Assembly (NCBI GenBank): GCA_033980235.1
Contig: CM067065.1
Coordinates: 8,263,328-8,327,327 of the forward strand
Direction of reading: 5' to 3'
DNA length: 64,000 nucleotides
DNA from: Diadema setosum
Taxonomy: Eukaryota; Echinodermata; Echinoidea; Diadematoida; Diadematidae
A program made the translations under genes and the position numbers. Below the pieces are notes generated by a model, which had not been told where the DNA came from, made no database searches, and worked only from the letters and a program-made list of their open reading frames with translations. Position 1 is the first letter of the stretch; every line of letters begins with the position of its first letter. Shown here piece after piece: positions 11,487 to 22,913 of this stretch.

Positions 11487-14400
11487 CCCCCCCCCCCCCA
11501 AGGAAAAACGCAGTATCTACATCCAGCTCCATTTCTAAACAACCGAGATATTCACCATTTTATCTTTTTGCCAAAGCCCCTGGAAAATATACTCTTTTGA
11601 AAAATTCGTTCATTGTGGAATTTTAGTCTATCTAGCTACCAATTTTCCTGGAAAATATCATTTTGTGTTTTTGTTTTGTTTTTCAGTTATTGATGAAAAT
11701 GTAGATACTTTGGGGAAACCCCACGCAATTGACTGATTTCCCCAAGGAAAAACGCAGTATCTACAATGGAACGAATTTCCCCGAGGAAAAACGCAGTATC
11801 TACAGCGGAATGACTAGGATTAATCTTCTGCCATAATTATGTATGCATGTATACATCATTGTTCAAGTATTCTCTGGCCGTTGGGGATGCATCCTCCACC
11901 CCCCCCCCCCCATGTATGCCCTGATTACAGAGCAGGCTTCATAAGATTATTAAATAACAGATCGTTCCTGGAACGTTTTGCTTAAAAGTGTATCCCAGAC
12001 CGATCTTGCTGTAGGCCTAACGTTACGTCGATACGTGTTTAATATGAAGCTTGCCAGGGCTGTAATGTGATGCTAGGCCTACATCATACATGGCCTAGCC
12101 CGCGAACTAGCATCTAGAATACTAGATCTAGATCTGTACAGTCTAGGTTACAGTCTGTCTAGACCAAAATAAATCTATATCGGATGTCTGGACCTAGATC
12201 GATCTAGACTAGGTCAATTTTTTATATCGTTTATTCTAGGCTGGCTACGTAGCAGGCTACACGAGTCTACCGTAGCGCCTCAGGCTATACATGCACGATG
12301 CTCACAGAAAAAAAAAATATATAGCCTAACGTTAGAACTGCAGAAGGTTTAAGCCCCACACGAGCCAGGACTCTTTGATTAGAAAAAAAAAAATACATCT
12401 AGAACCGGTCCAGAATGAAGTGACATCCGCTCTCTAGGCCTATTCCTTCTGGATTGAACCTAAGTTTAACGTCATGTAAATTTGTAATGTAACTTTTTTT
12501 ACTTGTAAGTTATGTAGCATGCAGCATGGGATCATGCATGCATTTTACGCAGCCCAGTCTCACTAGGGTCTAGACACTGTCTAGATCCGATAAGAATTAA
12601 AATACAACTTATTCTTAACTGTCTCTATTTTGTCCATTTACCGTGGGTACCTATTTTTCACATGGACCCTATTCTATAGTATTGTCAACTCTGTAATTTT
12701 AAGACAGTATGGTATGGAGTAGATAATTGAACATTGACACTTCACTAGACTTCTTAAAATGTGATTCTAAAAAGTGGTTAAGTTTTAGACTTCTTACTAC
12801 AGGCCTGCCCTAAAGTAGGCCTATTCAAGTCCTACACTAGATCTTTCTTTAGACTTTTGGAATACGAACCCTGAAAGTTCTGATTAACGTTAAGTCTAAC
12901 ATTTATTTAGAAAAGAGACGCAAGACTCAAACGTTACTGTCTAGACAAGTCTAAAAGACTTAGACTTAGATCTAAGGGAGGGTGTAACATGTTGCATAAC
13001 CTGACGTTTATCCGATACAACACAAATAGATCTATTGCCTTTCGAAGAAACTTTCGGATTCGGAGCCTGAGGAATTTTGACAAGGGTCTAGGCATAACAA
13101 AGTTACTTCACAACAAGTTATAGTACGGATAATGTTCATCATTGAGGTAGAATATGAAAGAATAAAGCTGATCGTTTATCACACGAAGCGAAGTAAACAC
13201 AAATGTACGTGTATGGTTGGGTGTCCATAATATCGGACACCTAACGTTTTTCTATCAACAGAAACGTGAAAAATCACACAATTTGCCTGAAATTTTACTC
13301 ACGTGTGGAGAAAATACTCCGGATTCACAAGCGCGCACTGAAAATGCGATCTGAGGTACGCGCTCTAGATGGCGGCTTCGAACGCGTGGGGTGTCATTTT
13401 TTCCGCACTCAGTTGCCCGGCTCATATCGACCGACCACCCCGCCCTCTATTGACAATACGTATAAAGCGTACTTAAACGCGTTTTTTCGACAAGCTGCTG
13501 TTTTTTTCTAGTCGTATTTTTTTTCCCCAATAATATTTGAATATATTTTGAATCCCTCGATATTACTTTTGAAGGACTGTTTGATGAATTTGACTTGATT
13601 TTCATTAGGAAACTTTTCATCGTAATTGAAATAAATTAGATGAGTCGGTTTGTTTTTTCACATTCATTTCTCGTTTCTGCATCAACTCGTACGGTCGTAG
13701 CGGGCGACAAAATGTTTATGTCATGTGTATGTGTAACGTGTGTGCACGATCGTACAAGCGGCGGTGACAATTTTGCGGTCAAAATCGTCAAATTTATTAC
13801 GGAAGGATACTCTACATCTAACAACGAGTCAGCAAAGGTAGGCCTAGTTATATGTAGTTACACGATAAACCTTATTAGATTTTGCTAAATTTCGGTAATT
13901 TAGAGGGAATACTTATTTGTTTTCGCCACATTTTACTCGGTAGCGTAGCCCAGTGAAGAATCGAACACCGTTGCGCGTAGTCCCATGCGTACATTTTCTT
14001 TCTGTACGCGCAATGCCATTATAATGCGCGGCCGGTCGTTATGGACCCGGTCGGTGGGTTGGACCCCTACCATACATGCATTTGTGTTTACCTCGCTTCG
14101 TGTGACAAACATGCATTTGTGTTTACTTCGCTTCGTGTGACAAACAATCAGCTTTATTCTTACAATATTGAAATAGTTTTGAATAACTTACTCATTATCT
14201 GCAGATAAATTTTTCTTGAGGGCTAGGCTCACGAGTAATTTTCCCCACGACAACATTTTGTTTTATTCCAAATACACACTCCCACTGTTGAGTATGCTGA
14301 CTAGCCGGGCCCTGTGCTGACTGCTGCACAGCATCAGTGCAGCTAGCTGCAAGCTGTCAGTGTTGTGTTGTATTGTTTAATGTGCACTCGGTTAGTCTTA

Positions 14401-14847
14401 ATCACACACTGTGTTTTATATTAGGATCACGATCTCATCAAAATATTTACTTATCAGTATTGTTTCGGTTAGATATTTTGAACATTATGTCTTATTATTG
14501 AGCAAGTATATCTAAGGAAAGTAATTTACGTTCAAATTACAGAACAACCGGCAAAGTATTCACATATATAAATAACAGTGTCTGGTAATTAAGACTAGCT
14601 TTGTAGATACTGCGTTTTTCCTTGGGGAAATATTCATCATGTAGATACTGCGTATTTCCTTGGGGAAAGTGCAAGTTAAGTGTAGATACTGCGTTTGGCA
14701 GTTACGGAAAAGTGGCTTTCTAAACATTTTTTTTCAAAAATCTGAATATGTCATATGAAGAAGGATTGCCCACTGACTATATTTATGCAAAAAAGTGAAA
14801 ATCGCCAAAAATGTTAGATACTGCGTTTTTCCTTGGGGGGGGGGGGG
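11487..14847. mobile_element. ~3.4-kb non-coding inverted-repeat element
   Basis: The left end is a C run followed by AAGGAAAAACGCAGTATCTA (11487-11521). The right end is the inverse, GATACTGCGTTTTTCCTT followed by a G run (to 14847). Extra copies of the same word sit just inside each end: near 11747 and 11785 on the left in the same sense, and near 14606, 14641 and 14681 on the right in the opposite sense. The 2.8-kb interior is rich in TAACGTTA and CTAGATCT words and has no credible open frame. It also contains a nested inverted-repeat unit. Confidence 0.6.
13157..14165. repeat. Nested ~1-kb inverted-repeat unit
   Basis: The left arm 13157-13232 carries AGAATAAAGCTGATCGTTTA and CACACGAAGCGAAGTAAACA. 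The right arm 14080-14165 is its reverse complement, with one 32-base block (TTTGTGTTTACTTCGCTTCG type) duplicated in tandem. The interior has no supported gene. It lies within the larger 11487-14847 element. Confidence 0.65.
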
Positions 14848-15177
14848 CAGTGTTATTTTCCTTGCATTTTTTTTTTTCTGCGTCCAGTGAGTATTATTTT
14901 GTCCTGGGGGAGTTCATCATTGCTATGAATCTCTTCAAATTTCAATTCGTCATAAACGGTTGTATTTCGAAGGGTCTTTCCACAAGGCTCTCATAATTTC
15001 TTCAATTTGACTCCAATCTATATATTGTCTTGACATGTTGTAAATTATATCGGGTACTTTATGACTCCTTTTCTTTCTCTGTAATCATAACTTACTCAAA
15101 ATCGAGAGTTGAACTTTGGACGATGAACACATAGGCTCAATGACTTTGCATATTCAAGTTTCTGGACAGATATACAT

Positions 15178-15430
15178 ATGAAGTGTTTGTTCGCAAAAAC
15201 CGATAAGTCCATTTTTGAAGATTTTGAAGTACGGTATCTGCCATAAAGTACAAAATAATACCTTTTAAGCGATGTATTGGTCACTACATATAAAGGTACA
15301 TTTTTTTGAAGTTATGGTCAAAAGAATCAAACATTTTCTTATTATTCTCTTTATTTTTCTTGAATTTTAATCGCAAATATCTCCATTTGGCAAATATGGA
15401 CTTATCGGTTTTTGCAAACAAACTCTTCAT
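15178..15430. mobile_element. 253-bp MITE (CCGATAAGTCCA family), copy 1
   Basis: Long inverted ends ATGAAG(A/T)GTTTGTT and AAAAACCGATAAGTCCA appear at both termini. A second copy lies at 19525-19775. This copy ends 15 bases after the stop codon of the MS4A-like gene, so it makes up most of that gene's proximal 3' untranslated region. It is non-coding. Confidence 0.85.
15350..15355 (-). promoter_or_regulatory. Candidate polyadenylation signal AATAAA
   Basis: On the minus strand, AATAAA occurs 91 bases after the stop codon of the MS4A-like gene, within the MITE at 15178-15430. The other copy of the MITE has AATATAAAG at the corresponding place, so the canonical signal is specific to this copy. 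Use of the site is inferred. Confidence 0.45.
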
Positions 15431-15445
15431 ATTCTATGCCAGAAG

Positions 15446-15652
15446 TTATTGTGAATTGACTGGCGGGGACAAGTCTGGACCGGGGAGATGAGCGTTGGAA
15501 GTTCCAGATTGACGAGTGAGCTGGTTTGCGTTGATCACGTAGACTGTTTGACCCTGATGAGGCATGCCGCCGTTTCCGGGAATAGACTGGATGGGAGTCG
15601 CCTGACCGTTAGCTGTTCCCTGCTGGCCAACCATGTACACCTGTGGTATGCC
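15446..15652 (-). CDS. MS4A-like gene, exon 8 (C-terminal tail)
   Basis: Acceptor ACACACAG, then 68 codons and TAA. The tail is rich in Gly, Gln, Pro and Asn (GIPQVYMVGQQGTANGQATP, later LPGPDLSPPVNSQ). Open reading extends upstream past the acceptor by chance. The stop lies 15 bases from a MITE. Confidence 0.75.
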   Translation of the reverse strand, partial: GIPQVYMVGQQGTANGQATPIQSIPGNGGMPHQGQTVYVINANQLTRQSGTSNAHLPGPDLSPPVNSQ

Positions 15653-17641
15653 CTGTGTGTATAACCCAACTAGGGAAAGGATGAGGACAAAGAAAGAAAC
15701 AATAAAACAATGAGACATACATACCGAAATTCCTGTACATAAAAGCTTATTATTTCACAAGTACTATACACCTGGTACATTTGCTATTTCCAATGAAAGC
15801 AACAAGTACAGATTTGTGTAAGAATATGTAGAGAGTGACTTAATGGGCTACGTTTTAAAGTAAGTCCACCTTCAGATAAATAAAAAAAAAAAATTCCATT
15901 GATACCTAATTTATATTGAACAGAAATGGTCTCGAAATTATGTTTGAAATTATCTCACATATCATTATCAATTGTATAGTTTACCATTTTTTCAATTCAA
16001 AATAGTGGGGTAAACTCGTGTGGTGATAAAACTCTTCATGTATAAGCACCTACTCGTTCGTGCATGCAATAAACATGGAAACATATCTATCATGAATGAA
16101 ACCGGATGCCTGCATTGGTGTTCGTGTGTTAACCAAATATTCTAACATGCAAGCTGATTGCATCTACCCCCTACGATCCACAAGAAGAGCAACACAGTCA
16201 CTTAATTTATGATTGCGTTTTTTTTTTTTTTTTTTTTGTCACTGTAATTGAGTGTTATAATGGAATCCATGATGACAGTTGTTTTTGTCTCTTAGTACAT
16301 GTGTCTTGATAAATAGTCTTTATACAATATGATTTCTATTGAATCTATTCATCACTGCAGTAGAGAAAAGAATTTTTTTCCTACATTTCAAATATGTAAA
16401 TGTTAGTTCCTGTTTGCGTGGAAAAAATAACAGCATGTCCTTTCTTCTTCAAGAGGAAATTCGTGCACTAAGTTTCGTAAAATATTTGAAGAAAAAATGA
16501 TTGTTTTTTAAGATATTTCATCTTGGAAGCCTGCAAAATCGTTGGAGTTTTAAATTTTGAATAATACCGTGTATTACGTTTAATCGTTTCTCTTTGAATA
16601 TTAGAAGAAGACAAGTACACTTTTATGAAAAGATATATTCGAAACTTCCATTGCTTGATTACCATAATCACGATATATGTAATGATACCAAAGAGGTACT
16701 CGGCGAGCCTAGCAGGCCTTCATCCTTGATCATACCTTGTTGGAAATCTTGCCCGTTGGCTGTAAACATTGCCTACAGAGTATAACAAAATGGAAAATAT
16801 GGAAGTAATGAAATGTTAACAACGTTTAGGTGACAATTAGCATGATTTACAATATTCTTTGAAGTTTTTCTAGCATCCTCTTACGAAATTAGACATACAT
16901 GTATTAACTCTTTATGTGCCATGGTGGAAACCCCCTGTGTGTCACGTTATTCTTAGACAGGAAGGTAGTCATGCTCTGAGAAGGAATTCTGTTATTCTAA
17001 TTTATATAACTTCTACAAATTTCTGTTAAGATGGGCATAATATCAGGCAAAGTTGAAGAGGAATGTCAAGCTTTGTTTCTATATAAATTGTATAACGAAT
17101 CTGTTTTTTAATTTTCCTTTTGAATGACCATTTGCTACATTACTGGAAAGGCATGACTTTTGCACATAAAATCGTGACAATAACTTAGAATGTACGAGCA
17201 AATCTAGTTGGGAACACAGCTTGATAGTCAGTCACCACATAGAATGCAAGCCGTATATGAGAGGAACAAAAGCACGAGAAACGCTTTCATTGTGCCGGGG
17301 GATTAGCAGTGATTAGCCGATTTATCGATCGGTTTTGGCGGCTTTGTTTGTTGAGCAGAATATGCGAAGTTGGCAAGCCGTCGACTGAGTTGGACGTGCG
17401 AACGTGGCACATAAAGAGTTAAAGTTAGATGCCGTTATCACATCGTCTCCTCTTATTTCCCAATCCACCTGCTGGGCATTTGTTGCCAAAGGTCGATATG
17501 ACTTGAATAGAGAAACTCTAATAAAGATTAAACCAAGAATGATTTTTAATATGATATTATGGTGTACCTCAGGCTCCCATCGCGTAATTATGTATTGCTC
17601 TTAGATAACGGTGCAAATGGGAGATATAATTGATTATACCA

Positions 17642-17676
<35 letters not shown>

Positions 17677-20124
17677 CAAAACAACATAATTGAGTATATG
17701 AATATAAGAACGACCCAAGTCCAATTTTTGGCCAAATTCAGTTTGACATGGGAAATTGTAGCTTATGCATGGACTCATCTTGTGTATAAATGATAAATCC
17801 TAATTACCCCCGGAAGTGCCTGAAATAAATGAGTTAAATCTTATATGAATGTAAGAATGAGGGACTTGGGTCATTCTTACATTCATATTATAGCGCCCTC
17901 TCTCGTCCTTCTCTCATTTCTATAGCAGAATATCATGTATATGAATCAAAGAACGACCCAAGTCCATATGAATCAAAGAACGACCCAAGTCCATCACACA
18001 AAATGGCCTCTCCACAATTAATGTTAATGTTTATTGTCATAATATTAAAATATATGTTCTAATTTGTATATACAATGTTGCCTTCCCATCACAGTTAAAT
18101 AGAATATTATTGGACAAACAAAAAAGATATGAAATTTTTTTTTAGTTTACTCGAAATGGTCTTCCATGGACTTGGGTCGTTCTTTTATTCATAATTATAC
18201 TCAATTGTTACACTTGGTAACTATATGTATTAGTAACTGTTTATTCTCTTATTTCAATTTTGAGCATTCTCATTTTACGTTTTAGTAATAAGCCTAATGA
18301 TTGCATATTGCTGATTATCTACGAGTGTCTCATCCCTGACATTCACCGTATCACGTGTAACACATAAAGTCGTATTCATATTAAGATTTCACATAAATCT
18401 CGGGCGGAGAGGTGCAAGTAATTTTGAAGTGTTCTTAAATCTGCCGCAGTGGTATGAGAAATCGCCTTACCGCGGTTGGAGGAGGGGGCGAGCAGGCGCA
18501 ACAGATACAGCAGCAACTCGCACACCGCTTGCTGGTTGCATCATGTGTTGACTTGTGTGCATGTATGCCGCCGATGACGATAGATGCAATATCCACCACG
18601 ACAAGGAAGAAAGCCGTTGCGAGAATGATCGAGTCGACTGCTCGCCTAGCCGCCTGTCAAGGAGCGGAAATTATCAATTTATTGAAGTTCTTGATTCAGC
18701 TATCAAAATTTAATGAAGTAGCCCTAGTGGGTGATGTGAAAAAGCCCGTAGTATCAAGTTTGGAAATACTTTGATAGACCTCTTTTCAAGTAGCAGTACT
18801 CATACATAATCACTTTGCGTGTGCGTATATGTCTGTGTATTTTTAATTTGACAAGATTTGTAACTCATTGTGAAAGAGCATGTAATTACAAGAAGGATTC
18901 GATGTTTATTTGATAAAAATTGTTCTTGAATGGCTGAGATATAAAAGAAAGCATTCCAAATAAAATTGACAGGCCACGACTTTTATTAGGAGATCTTTGT
19001 TTTATTTTGTTTTTAGATATCTCAGCAATTTCAAAACCGATTTTCATCAAATAAACGTTTGATTCCTCTGAGAATTGTATGCTCTTTCACACTTCAGCTG
19101 AATCCTCACCTCAACCAGTACTGTATGGTCTCTTTATAATTCAGTAAAAATAACTTGTCATATTAGTATATTCATTATGTATACATATTTCAGTCTGCAT
19201 TACAAAACCACAATGAATTTACAAGACATGAATTTATAGTTAGATTATTCTGAAAGAGCAGACTCAAAGCTTTAAAATGATGTATTTAAGCCTTGATATG
19301 ATATATAAAAGGACTTTCTTATCTAAATAAATCTAACATTGATATAGCAAAATCAGAAGAATGTACAAATTCGGTACATTTAATAGAACAAATACAAAAT
19401 GCAAATTTCTGCATCAACAACGGATCAAATATCAGAATATTAAACTCTGAAATTTTCCACAGTTTACAAGCACAGCTCTATTCATGATTTGAAAACATTT
19501 TCAAAACAGTAGCATTATATATATATGAAGAGTTTGTTTGCAAAAACCGATAAGTCCATTTTTGAAGATTTTGAATTACGGTCTCTGTCATAAAGTACAA
19601 AATAATACCTTTTAAATGATATATCGGTCACTACATATATGTGTACATTTTTAAAGTTATGGTCAAAAGAAGCAAAAATTTTCTTATTATTCTCTTTATA
19701 TTTTTTGACCTTTAATCGCAAATATCTCCATTTGGCAAATATGGACTTATCGGTTTTTGCAAACAAACTCTTCATATATAAACAACACTTGAGAAAGGGC
19801 GGCGAGACGCTCGAAAATTTGTGTGCAGAAATAAACCGTTGGTGAATACATCATGAACTTTGTTCCAGTTTAGTTATTTATAATATACATATATACTAGT
19901 ATTCAAAATCAGAATGGAGAGAAAATAGTGTGAAACGTGCTTTAACAAGGGGGAAAGGGAAATACAATAGAAAAAATAGAAACACCATCATTTGCAATGA
20001 ATTCTATGATCATAAACTTCATACAATTGCAGAAGAAAATTTGGTTTTTGTTTAAACAAAAAGCACAAAAAACTAGACATTAAGAAAGAGCAATTGGAAT
20101 TGAAAAAAAAAGGGAAATATATTT

Positions 20125-20174
<50 letters not shown>

Positions 20175-20552
20175 GTTTCGAAATTTAAGGAGCACTACAT
20201 CACTCCCGCACTCCTCCTGTTCCTTGGCTCGTGTTCACTTTCAGGTCAAGTCTACACTGAGTAACTACAGCAATATAATGATTGGCTTACCATGGGATAC
20301 CTACAGCCGTACAGATGTTTGTATGCTGACGGTTGACATTTGTCTTTAAGATACTGATTGCCCTCCCCTTCGATGGCTAGAGAGTAGATGAATAACAGAG
20401 CAAGTGACATCGCTACTCCACCCGAAGAGAAGATGATAGAGGCTATGACCTTAAGGAGAACAAATGAAGGAATCATTCCAATTGATGGCTTCTCTGCGTC
20501 GAGTTGTTTTTATTAATTTATTTCATTTTTTTTTCAATCCAAAGTTTATTTC

Positions 20553-20607
<55 letters not shown>

Positions 20608-22778
20608 GTATATATACATGCATTTTACATTGCAATTGCAACTGATTGACGAATTGCCTTGCATCGACGCCAAAAAAAAAAAGAAAAAGAAATTAATGAG
20701 TCAATGTTTTAGTGGTAGCCATGACAAAGGGAATCAGAGGCTTATATGAACATTGCTTACCAGAGCAGGCTTTGAACCTATAGCAACCGTCTGATCACCG
20801 GATAAGTGTTTTATCAGCTATCTGAACCATCGAGCTCCCACCAGTGTTGGTTGAGACCTTAAATCATGCTGCTGGTACTTATGTACCAGCCGCATGGTAA
20901 TAATTTGGATTGACTAGAATCATTTGCGTCGATGTAAGGTGAATTGTCAATCCGTAACAATAAATGAAGAGATCCTTTCAAAAGGGTGATAAAACCACTT
21001 GGATTCTTATTTCAAAAGTATTTTCATGGAACGGCTTTTTGTTCTGTCTGAATACCTTATATGTGACCCTGTACCACAAAACCAACAAAAGTCGCCAGAC
21101 ATGAATTTTCGGTTAAGGGCAGATTCTGAAAGAGTAGAGTCTAAGCTTTAAAATGATGTATAACTCAATTCAAATGGACTCCCATAACATATTTAAATAC
21201 AAGACAGAAAGCACACACTCTGGAAAAGTATGTACTGAGAAAAGAGGCTCTGAAGTACAGGGTATATTCAAGCGCTTAATCTGTTACCAAGCCGTGCTAG
21301 CTGCAAGATGAAAGGAACAAAACATAGGATGTCAACCACTGGAGCAACAACAGTGAAGGGATTATCAGATTAAGCTAAAATTGAGCATGTTCTATCAACA
21401 CAGTCTGTCCATGATTAATGCCAGCTTAAAAAGCAGTAGCATCATCCTTTCAAAGGTTATTAGACTTGAAAGTGAAGAGTGCACAAAGGATTTCAATAAA
21501 TGAAAAGGGGCCTCTAATACATACCTACTCTCCCCAAAAGAGGGGTTGTAGAAAAACTGCTAAAAACACACTTTCCCATTCGTGTTACGATCCCAAACTA
21601 AAGAATAATGTACAAGAAAAGATACCTCTTTCAAAAAATATGAAAAACTCAAGATTGACATAGCAGACCCATTTCACCTCACGTGCAATCAAGGGGTGCC
21701 CTTTTTGTTTGTTTTGTGATGCAGGGTCATACATATACAATGGGATCAACTTTCGTTGATGGTTTCGTAGATTAGAAAATGGATGGAAACACATATTTCC
21801 ACTGGCACATCATTTGCCTGGATTAACCAAAAACATAATAGACGTCTTCCAGAGAATGACTATTACTCTTAAGACATTCAGAAAGATTTTGGGATTCAAA
21901 ATAGTTCAATGTACGTTATATATAAAATACATATATTCCCTGAGTCATACCGGAGATCGCGCCATACGATACGAAGAAACGACAGCTAGAATCCCGCCAG
22001 GTCCATAAACCTGTTGCATAGGAGATAAAAGACAGAAATAAAGATAATAATTTTGCGTTTTCCTCGGAATATGTATTCTCTTCTCTATTTTTGCAAGTAT
22101 TAATGGAATATCAGATCTATGCATACAAGTTGAATGAAAGAACAACATTTGGTGATGGGACGGTTCTGTTAAGAAATCAAGTCTTGAGGTCATTTTGAGA
22201 CAGAAATTAAATCAATTTTGTCCTCATCAAATTGGCAACCCTGAATACCACCTCACTTTGAAGCATATTACCTGACTTAAATGAATTCATCAAATATGAT
22301 ATCAAATGTGACAAACACAGAGACCGCAACAGTTCATTACTTTTGGAAAAAAGACCTCCCGCCTTAGAAGAAACAAATGAAATCATATTGAACTGTATAC
22401 AAAAACGACAAGAGTTCTTAGACCTGACATGTTAAGATGTTAACACATCTATATATTTTTCTCTCTCTCTTCTGACAAATATTTCATGTTATCGTTTCAT
22501 ATCATACTGGAGTTGCGTCTGAATGGGTCTCCCATTTTTAACTGAAGTGCATATTTCGTGAGAACGATGTATTAAAGGTGAAGGGGTACTCATCAAAACT
22601 TACCACAACTGCAGACCAGATTGGCGTGGCATAGTAGGAATAGTATGCTTGGATAACAATAGCTGCAATCCCACATGCAAGCAAAACCACAGTACCACAA
22701 AGCTGAAGAATTCCTGCAACCTATCAAAGATAAAGATGATACCCTGGCGTCCGAAATTTGGTCAAACGGGCTATCATT

Positions 22779-22823
<45 letters not shown>

Positions 22824-22875
22824 TAAACAAAGAACAACCAAGACATGTAATACACAAACTGTATTCTATATAAAT

Positions 22876-22913
<38 letters not shown>

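Noticed and set aside
18454..18774. 106-aa plus-strand frame
   Set aside because: It is the complement of exon 6 of the MS4A-like gene, whose reading has splice sites on both sides, a transmembrane segment and matching phase.
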